From Streptosporangium sp. NBC_01755 (GTDB lineage: Bacteria; Actinomycetota; Actinomycetes; Streptosporangiales; Streptosporangiaceae), in NCBI RefSeq assembly GCF_035917995.1, contig NZ_CP109131.1, positions 434,001 to 498,000 of the forward strand: a DNA stretch of 64,000 nucleotides, read 5' to 3'. Below are positions 45,250 to 55,060 of this stretch, in pieces; within the stretch, counting starts at the first letter, position 1; each line of letters begins with the position of its first letter. The notes beneath the pieces are model-generated. The model worked only from the letters and a program-made list of their open reading frames with translations, had not been told where the DNA came from and did no database searches. The position numbers and the translations under genes were made by a program.

Positions 45250-47781
45250 GTGGTGGAGCTTTCACACGCCGCGAACACGGTGCCGGAACGGCAGCCCGAG
45301 GTCTGGGAGAAAGTGCCGCCTCGCAACAGGAACTTCACCGGGCGAGACGACCTGCTCCTCAAGCTCCGCCAGGGCATCAGCACCGTCACCGCCGTCGTCC
45401 CCCAACCCCAGGCGCTCCAGGGATGGGGCGGCGTCGGCAAGACCCACCTGGCCATCGAGTACGCCCACCGCTACCGCTCGCACTACGACCTGGTCTGGTG
45501 GATCCCCGCCGACCAGCGTGTGCTGGTGCCCTCAGCGCTGGCGGCGCTCGCGCCCTACCTGGGCCTGCCACCGGTGTCGGCCACCGGTGTCGAGGAGGCC
45601 GCCGAGGCCGTGCGCAGGACGTTGCAGAGCGGCGACCCCTACCGCCGCTGGCTGCTGATCTTCGACAACGCCGAGGACCCCGGGCAGGTCGAGGAGTTCA
45701 TCCCCCGCGGTCCCGGCCACGTCCTGATCACCTCCCGCAACCCCAAGTGGGAGGACCACTTCGAGACCCTCCAGGTCGACGTCTTCACCCGCGAGGAGAG
45801 CGTGGCGTTTTTGAAGAAGCGCCTGCGCAGGGAGGTTCCCGACGAGGACTCCTCACGGCTGGCCGAGCAACTCGGAGACCTTCCCCTGGCCCTTGAGCAG
45901 GCCGGCGCGCTGCAGTACGAGACCGGGATGTCGGTCGACGAATACCTGGAACAGCTCAGCGAGCAGGCAAGCCGTCTGCTGGGCGCGAACCGGGCACCGG
46001 GGTACCCGCTGTCGATGACGGCCGCCTGGAAGGTGTCGGTGTCGCTCCTGCAGGACCGCCTCCCCGAGGCCATCACGGTCCTGCGGTGCTGCGCCTTCTT
46101 CGGCCCCGAGCCCATCCCGCGCGATGTGTTCCGCAGGGGCAACAGGGCGGACGTCCCCCGCCTGAACGCGATCCTGTCCGACCCCATCCTGCTCGCCACG
46201 GCACTGAGCGAGCTCAGGCGCTTCGCCCTGGCCAGGATCGAGCCCAAGACCCGCACGATCCAGGTCCACCGCCTGGTCCAGGCGCTCCTCCGTGACGACC
46301 TGCCGGAGAAGGACCAGCACGAGATCCGGCACGAGGTCCACGTGCTGCTGGCCGGCAGCGCCCCGAACGATCCCGATGACACCGACAAATGGCGTAGTTT
46401 CGAGGAGTTGGTCGCCCACGTCGCCCCCTCCGGCCTGGAAGAATGCACGGACCCCCAGGCCAGGCTGTTCGCCATGGACATGGTGCGCTACCTGTATCGA
46501 TCGGGCAACTACCAGTCCGCTCACTCGTTCATCAACGGCTTCATCGGGAGATGGACCGAGATAAGCGGGCCGAAACACCAGGACGTGCTCGTCGCGCACA
46601 AGCACCTCGGCAACATCCTGCGAGGTCTCGGACAGTACGCCCTGGCCTACGACGTCGACCACGAGACCCTCGACAGGATGACGGAGACTCTCGGTCCCGA
46701 TCACCCGGAGACCCTCTCGACGATCAACGGGTACGCCGCCTCGCTTCGCGCCCGCGGCGACTTCCTCGGCGCGCGCAGGCTGGACGAGGAGTCGCGGACC
46801 ACGCATATCAACGGGCCGGGTCCGACCGCACCGTCCACCCTGCGCGTTCTGTACAACCTGGCCCTCGACTACGCGCTGACCAGCGACTACGCACAGGCGC
46901 GGAGGCTGCACCAGGAGACCTACCTGGAGCAGAGCGACGCGACGGAGGGGGTCAGCAAGGGCACCCTGCTGCTGTCCTGGAACAGCCTGGCCAGGGCCGT
47001 TCGCCTCTGCGGTGACTACACCGAGGCCTGCGACCTGGGTGACGAGGCCTACGCCTACGGCGTCCAGGAGTTGACCCTCGACCACCACTACACCCTGCTG
47101 GCCGCCAAGGACCTCTCCATCGCCAAACGGCGGGCGGGAGAGATCCCCGAGGCCCTGGAGCTCGCGCACGACACGCACACCCGCTTCCAGCGGCTTTTCG
47201 GAGACGGCCATCCCGACACCATGGCGGCCGCGATCAACCTCTCCAACGCCCTGCGGACAGCCGGGGAGATCGACGAGGCGTTCGCGATCGCGGACAGGAC
47301 GGTTGCCCGCTATCCCAGGGTGTACGGCGCCGACCACCCCTACACCAACGCGTGCCTCGGCAACCTGGCGATCCTCCACCGGCTGCGAGGAGACGTCTCA
47401 ACGGCCCGCGACCTGAACGAGAAGGTCAGGAAGAGCCTGATCGCCAAGGTCAGCCAGAACCATCACTACCCGCTGACCTGTGCCATCAGCCTCCAGACGG
47501 ACCTCGCGGCCTCCGGAGAGACCAGCCGCGCCCGTGAGCTCGGCGAGGACACGCTCGCCAAACTGCGCGGCCTCTTCGGCGAGAACCACTTCCTGAGCCT
47601 GGCCTGCGCCAGCAACCTCGTCCTCGACCGACGGGCGACGGGCGCGGAGCAAGAGGCCGAACTCCTGTACGCCGACACGATGCGGCGCTACGAACGCCCG
47701 CTGGAGATCGGTCACCCCGACGCCCTGTTCGCGAGCGAGGGTCGTCGCATCGACTGTGACTTCGACCCTCCGCCGATCTGA
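45250..47781 (+). CDS. fxsT: FxSxx-COOH system NB-ARC/tetratricopeptide repeat protein (left arm)
   Basis: The GTG at 45250 lies 6 bases after GGTGGAGG and gives 843 residues. After the entry motif VPPRNRNFTGRDDLLLKLR comes an NB-ARC/STAND ATPase (GWGGVGKTH at 58-66, RWLLIFDNAEDPGQVEEFIP, GHVLITSRNPKW) with LPLALEQAGA, a winged helix, and long TPR arrays (ALAYDVDHETLDRMTETLGP... style, about 40-residue periods) to the end DFDPPPI. The right-arm copy shares the whole layout and the DFDPP ending. These proteins accompany FxSxx-COOH precursors; a switch or scaffold role is inferred. Confidence 0.92.
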   Translation: MVELSHAANTVPERQPEVWEKVPPRNRNFTGRDDLLLKLRQGISTVTAVVPQPQALQGWGGVGKTHLAIEYAHRYRSHYDLVWWIPADQRVLVPSALAALAPYLGLPPVSATGVEEAAEAVRRTLQSGDPYRRWLLIFDNAEDPGQVEEFIPRGPGHVLITSRNPKWEDHFETLQVDVFTREESVAFLKKRLRREVPDEDSSRLAEQLGDLPLALEQAGALQYETGMSVDEYLEQLSEQASRLLGANRAPGYPLSMTAAWKVSVSLLQDRLPEAITVLRCCAFFGPEPIPRDVFRRGNRADVPRLNAILSDPILLATALSELRRFALARIEPKTRTIQVHRLVQALLRDDLPEKDQHEIRHEVHVLLAGSAPNDPDDTDKWRSFEELVAHVAPSGLEECTDPQARLFAMDMVRYLYRSGNYQSAHSFINGFIGRWTEISGPKHQDVLVAHKHLGNILRGLGQYALAYDVDHETLDRMTETLGPDHPETLSTINGYAASLRARGDFLGARRLDEESRTTHINGPGPTAPSTLRVLYNLALDYALTSDYAQARRLHQETYLEQSDATEGVSKGTLLLSWNSLARAVRLCGDYTEACDLGDEAYAYGVQELTLDHHYTLLAAKDLSIAKRRAGEIPEALELAHDTHTRFQRLFGDGHPDTMAAAINLSNALRTAGEIDEAFAIADRTVARYPRVYGADHPYTNACLGNLAILHRLRGDVSTARDLNEKVRKSLIAKVSQNHHYPLTCAISLQTDLAASGETSRARELGEDTLAKLRGLFGENHFLSLACASNLVLDRRATGAEQEAELLYADTMRRYERPLEIGHPDALFASEGRRIDCDFDPPPI

Positions 47782-47787
47782 CCGCTT

Positions 47788-49098
47788 CTAGATCCGGGAG
47801 TTGCGGCGGGTCCAGGCTCTGAGATGCTGGTCGGCCTCGCGTCGGGCCTGCGCCGCGACCGCGAGGTCCACCGGCTCGTCCAGCCACCGTTCCAGCGTGC
47901 CTCTCATCGCCTTCACGAATTCCTCACCGCGGTCGTTCAGGCCCCCGCAGGCCAGGAGGGTGCCGGTGACGCGGTGGGCGGCCTCCCTCCAGCGCGTGAA
48001 CTCGACCTGTCCGCGAAAGGCGCGAGCCCCCTGCTCGAAACGGTGCTGGCGCCTCCAGAATCCCGCCACCCCGAGATATGCGTACGCTCCCTGTAACAAC
48101 CCGTTGACCGGACGGGGGTCGTTCCTCCAGGGCGCGTAGTGCCGCCGTCCGTTCTCCGGCCGGGTCAGATCGACCATGCCGGTCAGCGCCGTCAGCTTCG
48201 CGTGCTGGATCTCGTGGGCGAACGTCGCGGCCATTCCCAGGCCGTGCTGCGGCTCGGACAGGGCGACGGTCCCGAACGTCTCACGGGAGGTGGCACTGTT
48301 CTGGCCGAAAGCCGGCGCGTGGATGGGGGTCAGCACCGAGACACCGCAGGTCATCTCTTCGGCGACGGTCCAGTGACGGGCGGTCAGTACACGCCATGCC
48401 TCGCGCAGGCACCGGGCCCAGTGATCCAGCTTCGCGTCGCTCAGCCTCGGCTCGGTGACGTGACCCGCGGGCCACCGGTACGGGTCCGCGTCGTCGACGA
48501 CGAGGCTGAACCCGGAGCCCACCGGCAGCCGGCGCAGGACCTGCCAGCCGGTGTCGTCACGGAGCGGGTCGACGCGTACCGTTGACCGGCCGATGTCGAG
48601 CTCGGCCCCCTCACCGTCCGGTCGCACGGTGACGTCGAACACTCCCCGGGCACCGGCCGGTGCGCTGAGACGGCCGAGGCCGGGCAGCACGATGGCGTCG
48701 TCGGAGAGCGCGAGGCGGACCTGGCAGGCGGTCTGCGATCTGACGGCGACCGCCACGACCAGGGCGGCCAGCCTGCCGGGGTCGTCCTTCACTCCCGTAC
48801 CGGCCTTGAGCGAAAGGTACGTTCGCAACGCCCATGCGCCCACGGCCGGGTAGCACAATTCCGATTCGACCCGGCCCCTGCCGTGCGTCTCCATCTCGAC
48901 CATGAGGTCGTAGGCGCGAGCCGAGAGGTCGGCGTGGGGGTGCCCCGCCGTCCGCGCCTCCAGGACAAGCTCACGGATGAGGAGCCTGTTCTTGAAACAC
49001 TGCATCGCGCGCAGCTCGGCCATGGCACCGGCCCCGCCCCCACCCGCCGCGAGCCTGGAGAACGTCTCTTCGGACACCGGACGCGAGATGAGCCTCAT
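47788..49098 (-). CDS. HExxH-motif peptide-modification enzyme (putative 2-oxoglutarate-type beta-hydroxylase), left arm
   Basis: The 436-residue protein overlaps the fxsB stop by four bases (ATGA), so it is translationally coupled to it. It has HEIQH (295-299), followed by HAKLTAL and the conserved block YAPWRNDPRPVNGLLQGAYA. This is the HExxH family (TIGR04267) found with FxSxx-COOH and other RiPP precursors; current annotation practice calls it an alpha-ketoglutarate-dependent peptide beta-hydroxylase, not a protease. The gene converges on fxsT with a 6-bp gap. Confidence 0.88.
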   Translation of the reverse strand: MRLISRPVSEETFSRLAAGGGGAGAMAELRAMQCFKNRLLIRELVLEARTAGHPHADLSARAYDLMVEMETHGRGRVESELCYPAVGAWALRTYLSLKAGTGVKDDPGRLAALVVAVAVRSQTACQVRLALSDDAIVLPGLGRLSAPAGARGVFDVTVRPDGEGAELDIGRSTVRVDPLRDDTGWQVLRRLPVGSGFSLVVDDADPYRWPAGHVTEPRLSDAKLDHWARCLREAWRVLTARHWTVAEEMTCGVSVLTPIHAPAFGQNSATSRETFGTVALSEPQHGLGMAATFAHEIQHAKLTALTGMVDLTRPENGRRHYAPWRNDPRPVNGLLQGAYAYLGVAGFWRRQHRFEQGARAFRGQVEFTRWREAAHRVTGTLLACGGLNDRGEEFVKAMRGTLERWLDEPVDLAVAAQARREADQHLRAWTRRNSRI

Positions 49099-50342
49099 CC
49101 GCTTCCCTTCAGCCGGGCGACGTCTCGTAGCAGCCGCGCACGAATGTGATCTATGAGCCGGTAGAGGTCGGGACAGTAGACCGAAGGACCGAGGAATCCG
49201 CGAGCCTCGCTGTAGCGGTGCGGGTAGAGCCCCCCACCGCAGATGGAACGGATGTCACAGGCCTGGCAGACGGGTGCCAGCGCGAGCTCGCCGATCTGCC
49301 GGGCCACTATGGACGGGTGCTCGAGCACGGTGTCGAAGGAGTCACGCAGGACGTGCAGCAGAGTCGCGGGAGCACCGTGGTAGCTGGACTTGAGGATGTC
49401 GGACTGCTCGATGCTGCCGTTCGTCTCGATGACGACCATCCGTGCCGGGGAGAGACCGATGGCCTCGGTACGGGACGCACGCCCGGTGAGCAGCCGGACG
49501 ATCTCGTTGAAGAAGCGAATCTCGGTCTCCTCCACGGCGGCCCCATACCAGCGGTCGAAGATCGGGAGCAGCCAGTCGGCGTACGGTGTGGCGGCCGAGT
49601 CGGGGTCGCGAAAGGGTGGCGGGGTGAGCCAGTTGCCATGCGGCAGCAGGAAGTCGACCGCCGGCGGGTCGAACTCCAGGAGTGCCTCGTAGGTGGCCAG
49701 TGGATCGTTACGGATGTCGATCGTGCACAGAAGGCCGCTGAAGAGATGGTGAAAGGGGCCGGCCGTCAGTCTCCGCAGCGAGGCGGTGACCATGGCGTGA
49801 CTCCCCTTTCCGTTGGTGAAGAGCCTGTGCCGGTCATGAGCGGCCTCGTAGCCGTCCATGCTCACCCCGACACGGACCTCCAGGCTGTCGAAGAGCCGCA
49901 GGTAGGTTTCGTCCAGGCGCAGTCCGTTGGTCTGCACGCCGACGTGGACGCGGGTCCCGACGTCGGCGGCCGCTCCCCTGATCGTGCGCACAGCGTGGGA
50001 GATGAGCTCCGGGCCGGCCAGAAGCGGTTCTCCGCCGTGGAGTATGACCTCCACCTCCGCCAGTTCGTGGGCCAGGGCATGCTCCGCGATGCGCTGTGCC
50101 GTTCGATTGACGATCGCCTCGGACATGCGCCGCGGCTGGGCCTTCCAGGACTGGTCCGCCATCTCGTAGATGTAACAGTGCCGGCAGGCGAGATCGCATC
50201 TACTGTGAATCTTCAGGATGAACTGTCGGAAGGCGGACGGCCTCCATCCCGAGGCCAGCAGTCCGGCCACATCGAGCGTGGCTGGAAACGCATTTTCGGG
50301 CGACAGAATTTCCAGTTTCGGCTTCTCTGACAAATGCGGCAC
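49095..50342 (-). CDS. fxsB: FxsB radical SAM/SPASM peptide maturase
   Basis: The 415-residue protein has the radical SAM motif C49-x3-C53-x2-C56 in HSRCDLACRHCYIYEMADQS, HGGEPLL, and a SPASM domain with C359, C362, C368 and C390 (CQACDIRSICGGGLYPHRYS ... SVYCPDL), which bind auxiliary FeS clusters. It is the FxsB type, a cyclophane-forming enzyme acting on FxSxx-COOH peptides. It is the only intact copy in the locus, so it probably serves both precursor peptides. Confidence 0.94.
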   Translation of the reverse strand: MPHLSEKPKLEILSPENAFPATLDVAGLLASGWRPSAFRQFILKIHSRCDLACRHCYIYEMADQSWKAQPRRMSEAIVNRTAQRIAEHALAHELAEVEVILHGGEPLLAGPELISHAVRTIRGAAADVGTRVHVGVQTNGLRLDETYLRLFDSLEVRVGVSMDGYEAAHDRHRLFTNGKGSHAMVTASLRRLTAGPFHHLFSGLLCTIDIRNDPLATYEALLEFDPPAVDFLLPHGNWLTPPPFRDPDSAATPYADWLLPIFDRWYGAAVEETEIRFFNEIVRLLTGRASRTEAIGLSPARMVVIETNGSIEQSDILKSSYHGAPATLLHVLRDSFDTVLEHPSIVARQIGELALAPVCQACDIRSICGGGLYPHRYSEARGFLGPSVYCPDLYRLIDHIRARLLRDVARLKGSG

Positions 50343-50541
50343 GCCTCTCTTGCGCCATTTCCATCTCGCACTACTTTGTGCCGTTAGTCAAGATTAAAAC
50401 TTGTAAAACTTGATTCAGCCACGCGTCAGAGTCGTACAGCGGGATGACTCCTTCCGCCGCGGCGACACCCATCTTCCACCTACCCTGAAGTCAGCTTTCG
50501 GGCATCACATATAACGCCGTGTCGGGGGAGGCTGATCAACA
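50343..50541. promoter_or_regulatory. Centre of the mirror-image locus, divergent promoter region
   Basis: This AT-rich gap of about 200 bp lies between fxsB and its remnant. It contains the direct repeat AAAACTTG at 50396-50403 and 50405-50412, a possible activator site for the fxsB-HExxH operon. It is the centre of the symmetric gene order. Confidence 0.45.
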
Positions 50542-50910
50542 GTGCGCGATTGGCCGCCGAACCCGGGTACCGGCAAGCCGCCCGCCCTCGACCGGAGACC
50601 GACGCCTTTTTACCGGTTTATTCGGAAGATCCGTAGTAGACGCAACCCTGCATGCAAATATTGCTATATGTACGAAATGGCAGGCTCTGGCTGGCATAGC
50701 CGCCCGCAGTACGTGCCGCAGGAGACCTTCGCCGCCGCGGCCGGGAGAATCCCCGAACACGTTCACCCGCGCCGACTCGACGGCATCGAGTCGGCGCGGC
50801 ACGGCGGCGAACCGCTCCATGAGATCGTCCCGCGGGTCCGGCCGCGGGTCGACTCCGCCACGCACCTCCCAACGTGCCTACCTGTTTCTCCTCACCGGGC
50901 ATATCGATAA
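50542..50910 (+). pseudogene. Remnant of a second fxsB (right arm), radical SAM cysteine lost
   Basis: The frame aligns to FxsB from about residue 29: FYRFIRKIRSRRNPACKYCY against FRQFILKIHSRCDLACRHCY, then YMYEMAGSGWHSRPQYVPQE and ARHGGEPLHEI. The first Cys of CxxxCxxC is Arg, so a [4Fe-4S] cluster cannot be held in the normal way. The sequence ends about 20 residues after HGGEP, so the rest of the barrel and the whole SPASM domain are gone. It lies 5' of the right-arm HExxH gene exactly where the mirror order predicts fxsB. Confidence 0.85.
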
Positions 50911-50965
50911 CACAGTCGGAGCCGATCCGGCCTTCCGATCGAAGAACGGGAATTGAGGGGGAACG

Positions 50966-52273
50966 ATGAACCTACGCGAGCATCGGATTCCGGCAAAGGT
51001 GTTCTCGGAGCTGGCCCACGGCGGCGGCGGTGCCCCCGCGGTCGGCCGTCTGGCCGCCGCCCAGCACAGCAAGCACGTGCTTCTCGTACGCGGAGTGATG
51101 GAGACGGCTCGCACGGTCGATCATCCGGAAGCGGCGACCACCCGCCGCGCCTACGACCTGCTCGCCACCGTCCAGCGCCGTCACCCCGACGCCGTCGACA
51201 CCGTGCTCCGCCATTCGGCGGTGGGTGCCTGGGCGCGGCGGACGATCAGGATGCTCCACGCGGGCGACGCCGCCGCGGCGCCAGGACAGCTCGCGGCGCT
51301 GGCCGCCGCAGCGGCGATCCGTTCCCGCACGGCCTGCGACGTCGACGTGCCCGCGCTGGACGGGGTGGTCACCCTGCCGTCGCTGGGTCAGGCGATCCTG
51401 TCACCGACCGTCTCCTGGGCCACCGTCGAGTGCGCCGCGGACGGTGCCGAGGTCACGGCGGACCGGACCGTCGTCCGAGTTCCCCGTGATCCCCGCCGGG
51501 ACGCGCCGGGCTGGAAGGGCCTGCGCTCGCTGTACACCGAGGTGGACGGCATGTCGCTTCGCCTGATCATCGACGATCTCGACCCCTACCGGATGCCGGA
51601 GACGGCCAATATCGGCGAGCGGCTCACCGAGACCGAGACCGAGCGCTGGCAGTCGACACTGCACGCGGCCTGGGACCTGCTGGTGCGCCACCACCGGATC
51701 GTGGCCGAGGAGGTGGCCACGGCGATCACGGTCCTCACACCACTGGTCGCACCCCCCGGAGGCCAGTCGAGTTCGACCTCTCGGGAGACCTTCGGCTGCG
51801 TGGCCCTGTCGACGCCGCCGGACGCGGCGGCGCTCGCGGTCACCCTGGCGCACGAGACGCAGCACGCGAAACTCTCCGCCCTGCTCGACCTCGTCCCGCT
51901 GACGCTCCCCGACGACGGCTCCCGCTACTACGCCCCCTGGCGCGATGATCCCCGTCCCGTGCCCGGGCTGCTCCAGGGGGCGTACGCGTTCCTCGGTGTG
52001 TCCGGCTTCTGGATGCGCCAGCGCGACCTGGAATCGGGGGAGGCGGCGCTGCGCGCGAGTGCGGAGTTCTTCCAGTGGCGCGAGGCCGCCCGCCTGGTCA
52101 CCGCCACCCTCCTCGGCAGCGGGCGGCTGACCCGAGCCGGTGAGAGCTTCACCACCGGAATGGCGCGGCGCCTGGACGACTGGTCGCGGGAGAGCGTGCC
52201 CGCCCGCGCGCGGGCCCTGAGCCGTGCACGCGCGGACGACCACCACGCGCGCTGGCTCGAACGTAACGGTTAG
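50966..52273 (+). CDS. HExxH-motif peptide-modification enzyme, right arm
   Basis: ATG 50966 follows GAGGGGGAACG and gives 435 residues. The core is HETQH (296-300) with HAKLSALLDLVPLTL and YAPWRDDPRPVPGLLQGAYA, colinear with the left-arm enzyme. It has stayed intact although its partner fxsB has decayed. The 3' end overlaps that of the convergent fxsT by four bases. The role is as in the left copy: probable hydroxylation of the precursor (family inference). Confidence 0.87.
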   Translation: MNLREHRIPAKVFSELAHGGGGAPAVGRLAAAQHSKHVLLVRGVMETARTVDHPEAATTRRAYDLLATVQRRHPDAVDTVLRHSAVGAWARRTIRMLHAGDAAAAPGQLAALAAAAAIRSRTACDVDVPALDGVVTLPSLGQAILSPTVSWATVECAADGAEVTADRTVVRVPRDPRRDAPGWKGLRSLYTEVDGMSLRLIIDDLDPYRMPETANIGERLTETETERWQSTLHAAWDLLVRHHRIVAEEVATAITVLTPLVAPPGGQSSSTSRETFGCVALSTPPDAAALAVTLAHETQHAKLSALLDLVPLTLPDDGSRYYAPWRDDPRPVPGLLQGAYAFLGVSGFWMRQRDLESGEAALRASAEFFQWREAARLVTATLLGSGRLTRAGESFTTGMARRLDDWSRESVPARARALSRARADDHHARWLERNG

Positions 52274-54807
52274 AGCGCGGGCGGATCGAAGTCGAAGTCG
52301 AGCCGCTCACCCCTCAGGGCCACCTTCGTATCAGGATGATCATTACCCAGCACCCGCTGGTAGCGCTCGAAGGTGTCGGCTTCCAGCGTGCCGGCCTCCT
52401 CGGTGTCACCTTCCGCCCGCATGTCCACGACCAGGTTGTTCGCGCAGGCCAGGGTGAGCGGGTGGTCCACCCCCAAAAGCTCCCGCAGCTGGGTCAGAGT
52501 CTCCTGGCCCAGCTGCCTGGCCGCCGGAGTGTCTCCCATGGCGGCGAAGTCGCTGGCGAGGTTGATCGCACAGGTCAGCGAGTAGTGATGCCCACGGCCG
52601 AGCGTACGATCGAGGCCCTCCAGGGATCTCCGGTCGAGCCGGCTCGCCTCTTCGATCTCTCCGTTGACCCGCAGGAGCAGCGCCAGGTTCATGTCGCAGC
52701 CGAACGTGAACGGATGCTCGTCCCCGTACCTTTCCGGGTAGCGTGCCGCGGTATCGCGCAGCAACTCCAGCGCCTCGGTGATCTCTCCTCTGGTGCGCTG
52801 CGCGTTGGCCAGGCACAGAGCCGCGGCGAGCGTGTCGTGGTGGTCACGGCCGAAGATGCGGTTCTCCCGCTCGTACGTCCGCTCGGCGATCTCGAACGCC
52901 TCGTCGATGAGTCCCGCCCTGCGCTTGGCGATGGACAGATCCTTCGCCACGCGCAGGGTCCATGGATGGTCGGGCCCCAGCTCCTGCACGCCGAACTCGT
53001 ACGCGTCCTCGCCGAGGTCGCAGGCCTCGGAGTAGTCGCCTCTGAGCCGGACGATTCTGGCGAGGCCGTTTCTCGCCGCCAGCAGGACCAGTGAGCTCGA
53101 CGTCGAGTCCGAGGAGCGTTGCTTCGTGTAAAGCACCTTTTGCAGCTCGAAGGCCTGCGGATAGTCACCGAGCAGCATGTAGTCCACGGAGAGATTGTTC
53201 ATGGCGCGCAGCGTCCGGCGGTGATCGGGGCCGAACACCGCCTGGTGCCGGCCGAACGACTCCTTGTCGTGCTCCAGCGCGTCCGCGAAGTCGCCCCGCA
53301 TCCTCATGTCGGCACCGTGGCTGTTGACAAGCAGGAGGGTCTCCTCGTGTTCGGGCCCGAGGGTCACCTGCATGCGTGCCAGGGTGTCGCGATTGAGCTC
53401 GAAGGAAGCCCGATAGTCGCCGAGCTCGCGCAGGACGATGCCGAGATGTCGCCGCGCGGAGAGCACATTCTGGTCATCTTCGCCGCTGTCGGCCCGCCAC
53501 CTCCTGATGAAGCTCTCCACGAGCTCGACAGCCGACTGGTAACCACCCGACGAGTAGAGATAGCGAACGACGTCGAGGGCGAAGCCACGGACGCGGGGAT
53601 CCCCGCTCTCCTCCACCAGCGCGGGCCTCATGTGGCCGAGCAACTCCGCGTAGCGTGGCCAGGAGCCGTTGTCGTCGGGCAGGCCCGGCGTCGCCGCCAC
53701 CAGCAGGAGATGAACCTCCCTGCGGAAGGACACGTGCTCCTCGTCGCGCAGCTCGTCGCGCAGGAGCGCCTGGACCAGGCGATGCACCTGGATGGTCCGG
53801 TTCTCCGAGTCGATCCGCACCAGGGCGTAACGCCCCAGCTCCCTGATGGCCTTGCTCAGCAGGATCGGGTCGGCGAGGAGCGGGCCGAGACGCGATCCCT
53901 GCGCGAACTCCTCGGGAAGCACTCCGAAGACATCACGGGGTATCGGATCGGGGCCGAAGAAGGCGCAGCAACGCAGGACCTCCACGGCCTCGGGCAACTT
54001 CGCCTTGAGCTGTGACACCGACAGTGACCACGCCGCCGTCATGGAGAGCGGGTAGTCCGACGCCTTGTTGGCGTCGAGCAGCTGGACCGTCTGCTCGTCG
54101 AGCAGACGGAGGTACTGCCCGACGGACATCCCCGTCTCCGTCTGCAGGGCTCCCGCCTGTTCCAACGCGAGCGGGAGATCACCGAGTTGCTCGGCCAGCA
54201 GGTTCCTGTCGTCGAGACTGGTCGACCTCGGCACGCGCTTGCTGAGGAAGTCGATGCTCTCAGCCCTGCTGAAGACGTCGACCGGGACGGTGTCGACCAC
54301 GCTCTGCCAGGCGTGGCTGCGCGAAGTGATCAGGACGTGCCCCGGACCGCGCGGGATGATGTCGTTGACGTCCTCCGGTTGCTCGGCGTTGTCGAAGACG
54401 AGCAGCCACCTGGAGTAGGGTTCGCCTCGGCGCAGGGCGTCCAGCACGGCCCTGGACGCCTCCTCCACTCCCATGGTGACGGAGGAGGACACGCCAAGGT
54501 GCGGAGCGAGCGCGGCCAGTGAGGAGCGCACCAGAATCGGCTGGTCCGCGGGAATCCACCAGACCAGGTCGTACTCGTGGCGGAAGCGATAGGCGTACTC
54601 GATCGCGACATGGGTCTTGCCGACACCGCCGAACCCGTGAAGGGCATGGGGCACCACCGCGGTGACCTCAGCCGTGACCCCGGTGTGCAGCTTGTCGAGC
54701 AGATCTTCACGACCGGTGAAGTTCTTGTTCCGCTGTGGGACCTTGCCCCAGATTTTGGGCTGGCGCCCCGTGGCCCGGGAAATTCCCGATGGCTCTGAAA
54801 TGGACAT
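52270..54807 (-). CDS. fxsT: FxSxx-COOH system NB-ARC/tetratricopeptide repeat protein, right arm
   Basis: ATG 54807 lies 7 bases after GGAGG and begins MSISEPSGIS; the longer frame to 55122 runs over the divergent precursor gene and is rejected. The 845-residue protein has VPQRNKNFTGREDLLDKLHT, P-loop GFGGVGKTH (58-66), LLVFDNAEQPEDVNDIIPRG, GHVLITSRS and a TPR array ending DFDPPAL. The lysine of the P-loop is at residue 64 in both copies. Divergence between the copies is substantial, so the duplication is old. Confidence 0.92.
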   Translation of the reverse strand: MSISEPSGISRATGRQPKIWGKVPQRNKNFTGREDLLDKLHTGVTAEVTAVVPHALHGFGGVGKTHVAIEYAYRFRHEYDLVWWIPADQPILVRSSLAALAPHLGVSSSVTMGVEEASRAVLDALRRGEPYSRWLLVFDNAEQPEDVNDIIPRGPGHVLITSRSHAWQSVVDTVPVDVFSRAESIDFLSKRVPRSTSLDDRNLLAEQLGDLPLALEQAGALQTETGMSVGQYLRLLDEQTVQLLDANKASDYPLSMTAAWSLSVSQLKAKLPEAVEVLRCCAFFGPDPIPRDVFGVLPEEFAQGSRLGPLLADPILLSKAIRELGRYALVRIDSENRTIQVHRLVQALLRDELRDEEHVSFRREVHLLLVAATPGLPDDNGSWPRYAELLGHMRPALVEESGDPRVRGFALDVVRYLYSSGGYQSAVELVESFIRRWRADSGEDDQNVLSARRHLGIVLRELGDYRASFELNRDTLARMQVTLGPEHEETLLLVNSHGADMRMRGDFADALEHDKESFGRHQAVFGPDHRRTLRAMNNLSVDYMLLGDYPQAFELQKVLYTKQRSSDSTSSSLVLLAARNGLARIVRLRGDYSEACDLGEDAYEFGVQELGPDHPWTLRVAKDLSIAKRRAGLIDEAFEIAERTYERENRIFGRDHHDTLAAALCLANAQRTRGEITEALELLRDTAARYPERYGDEHPFTFGCDMNLALLLRVNGEIEEASRLDRRSLEGLDRTLGRGHHYSLTCAINLASDFAAMGDTPAARQLGQETLTQLRELLGVDHPLTLACANNLVVDMRAEGDTEEAGTLEADTFERYQRVLGNDHPDTKVALRGERLDFDFDPPAL

Positions 54808-55060
54808 GCGACCGCCTCCGCTCGCCCGATTCTCGTCCAGCTTAGACTCCCGGCGGACCGAGCGCATGTACGCTGAGGCCAGAGTCTCATGGCGACATAC
54901 CAAAGAGAGGATAAGACGTGAATGTTTTCCTTCTTTATGATGCCAGGATAACCGGATACCCTGGGTTGGAAGCGCTCGGTGAGCGTGGAAAGATAATGGT
55001 GTAAGTGGTGCACGCGGCGTGAGTGGCTCGCGTGAACCGGCCACGGCCAGGGGAGTCCGC
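54808..55060. promoter_or_regulatory. Divergent promoter region fxsT/fxsA, right arm
   Basis: This 253-bp gap is AT-richer than the flanking genes (notably 54895-54965) and matches the position of the left-arm divergent region. It should contain the fxsT and fxsA-SIR2-nSTAND1 promoters. Confidence 0.45.

Noticed and set aside
47788..49098. HExxH protein as a zinc metalloprotease
   Set aside because: The motif occurs in the family tied to RiPP and FxSxx-COOH loci, with a conserved YAPWR...GLLQGAYA block; peptide modification is the better call.
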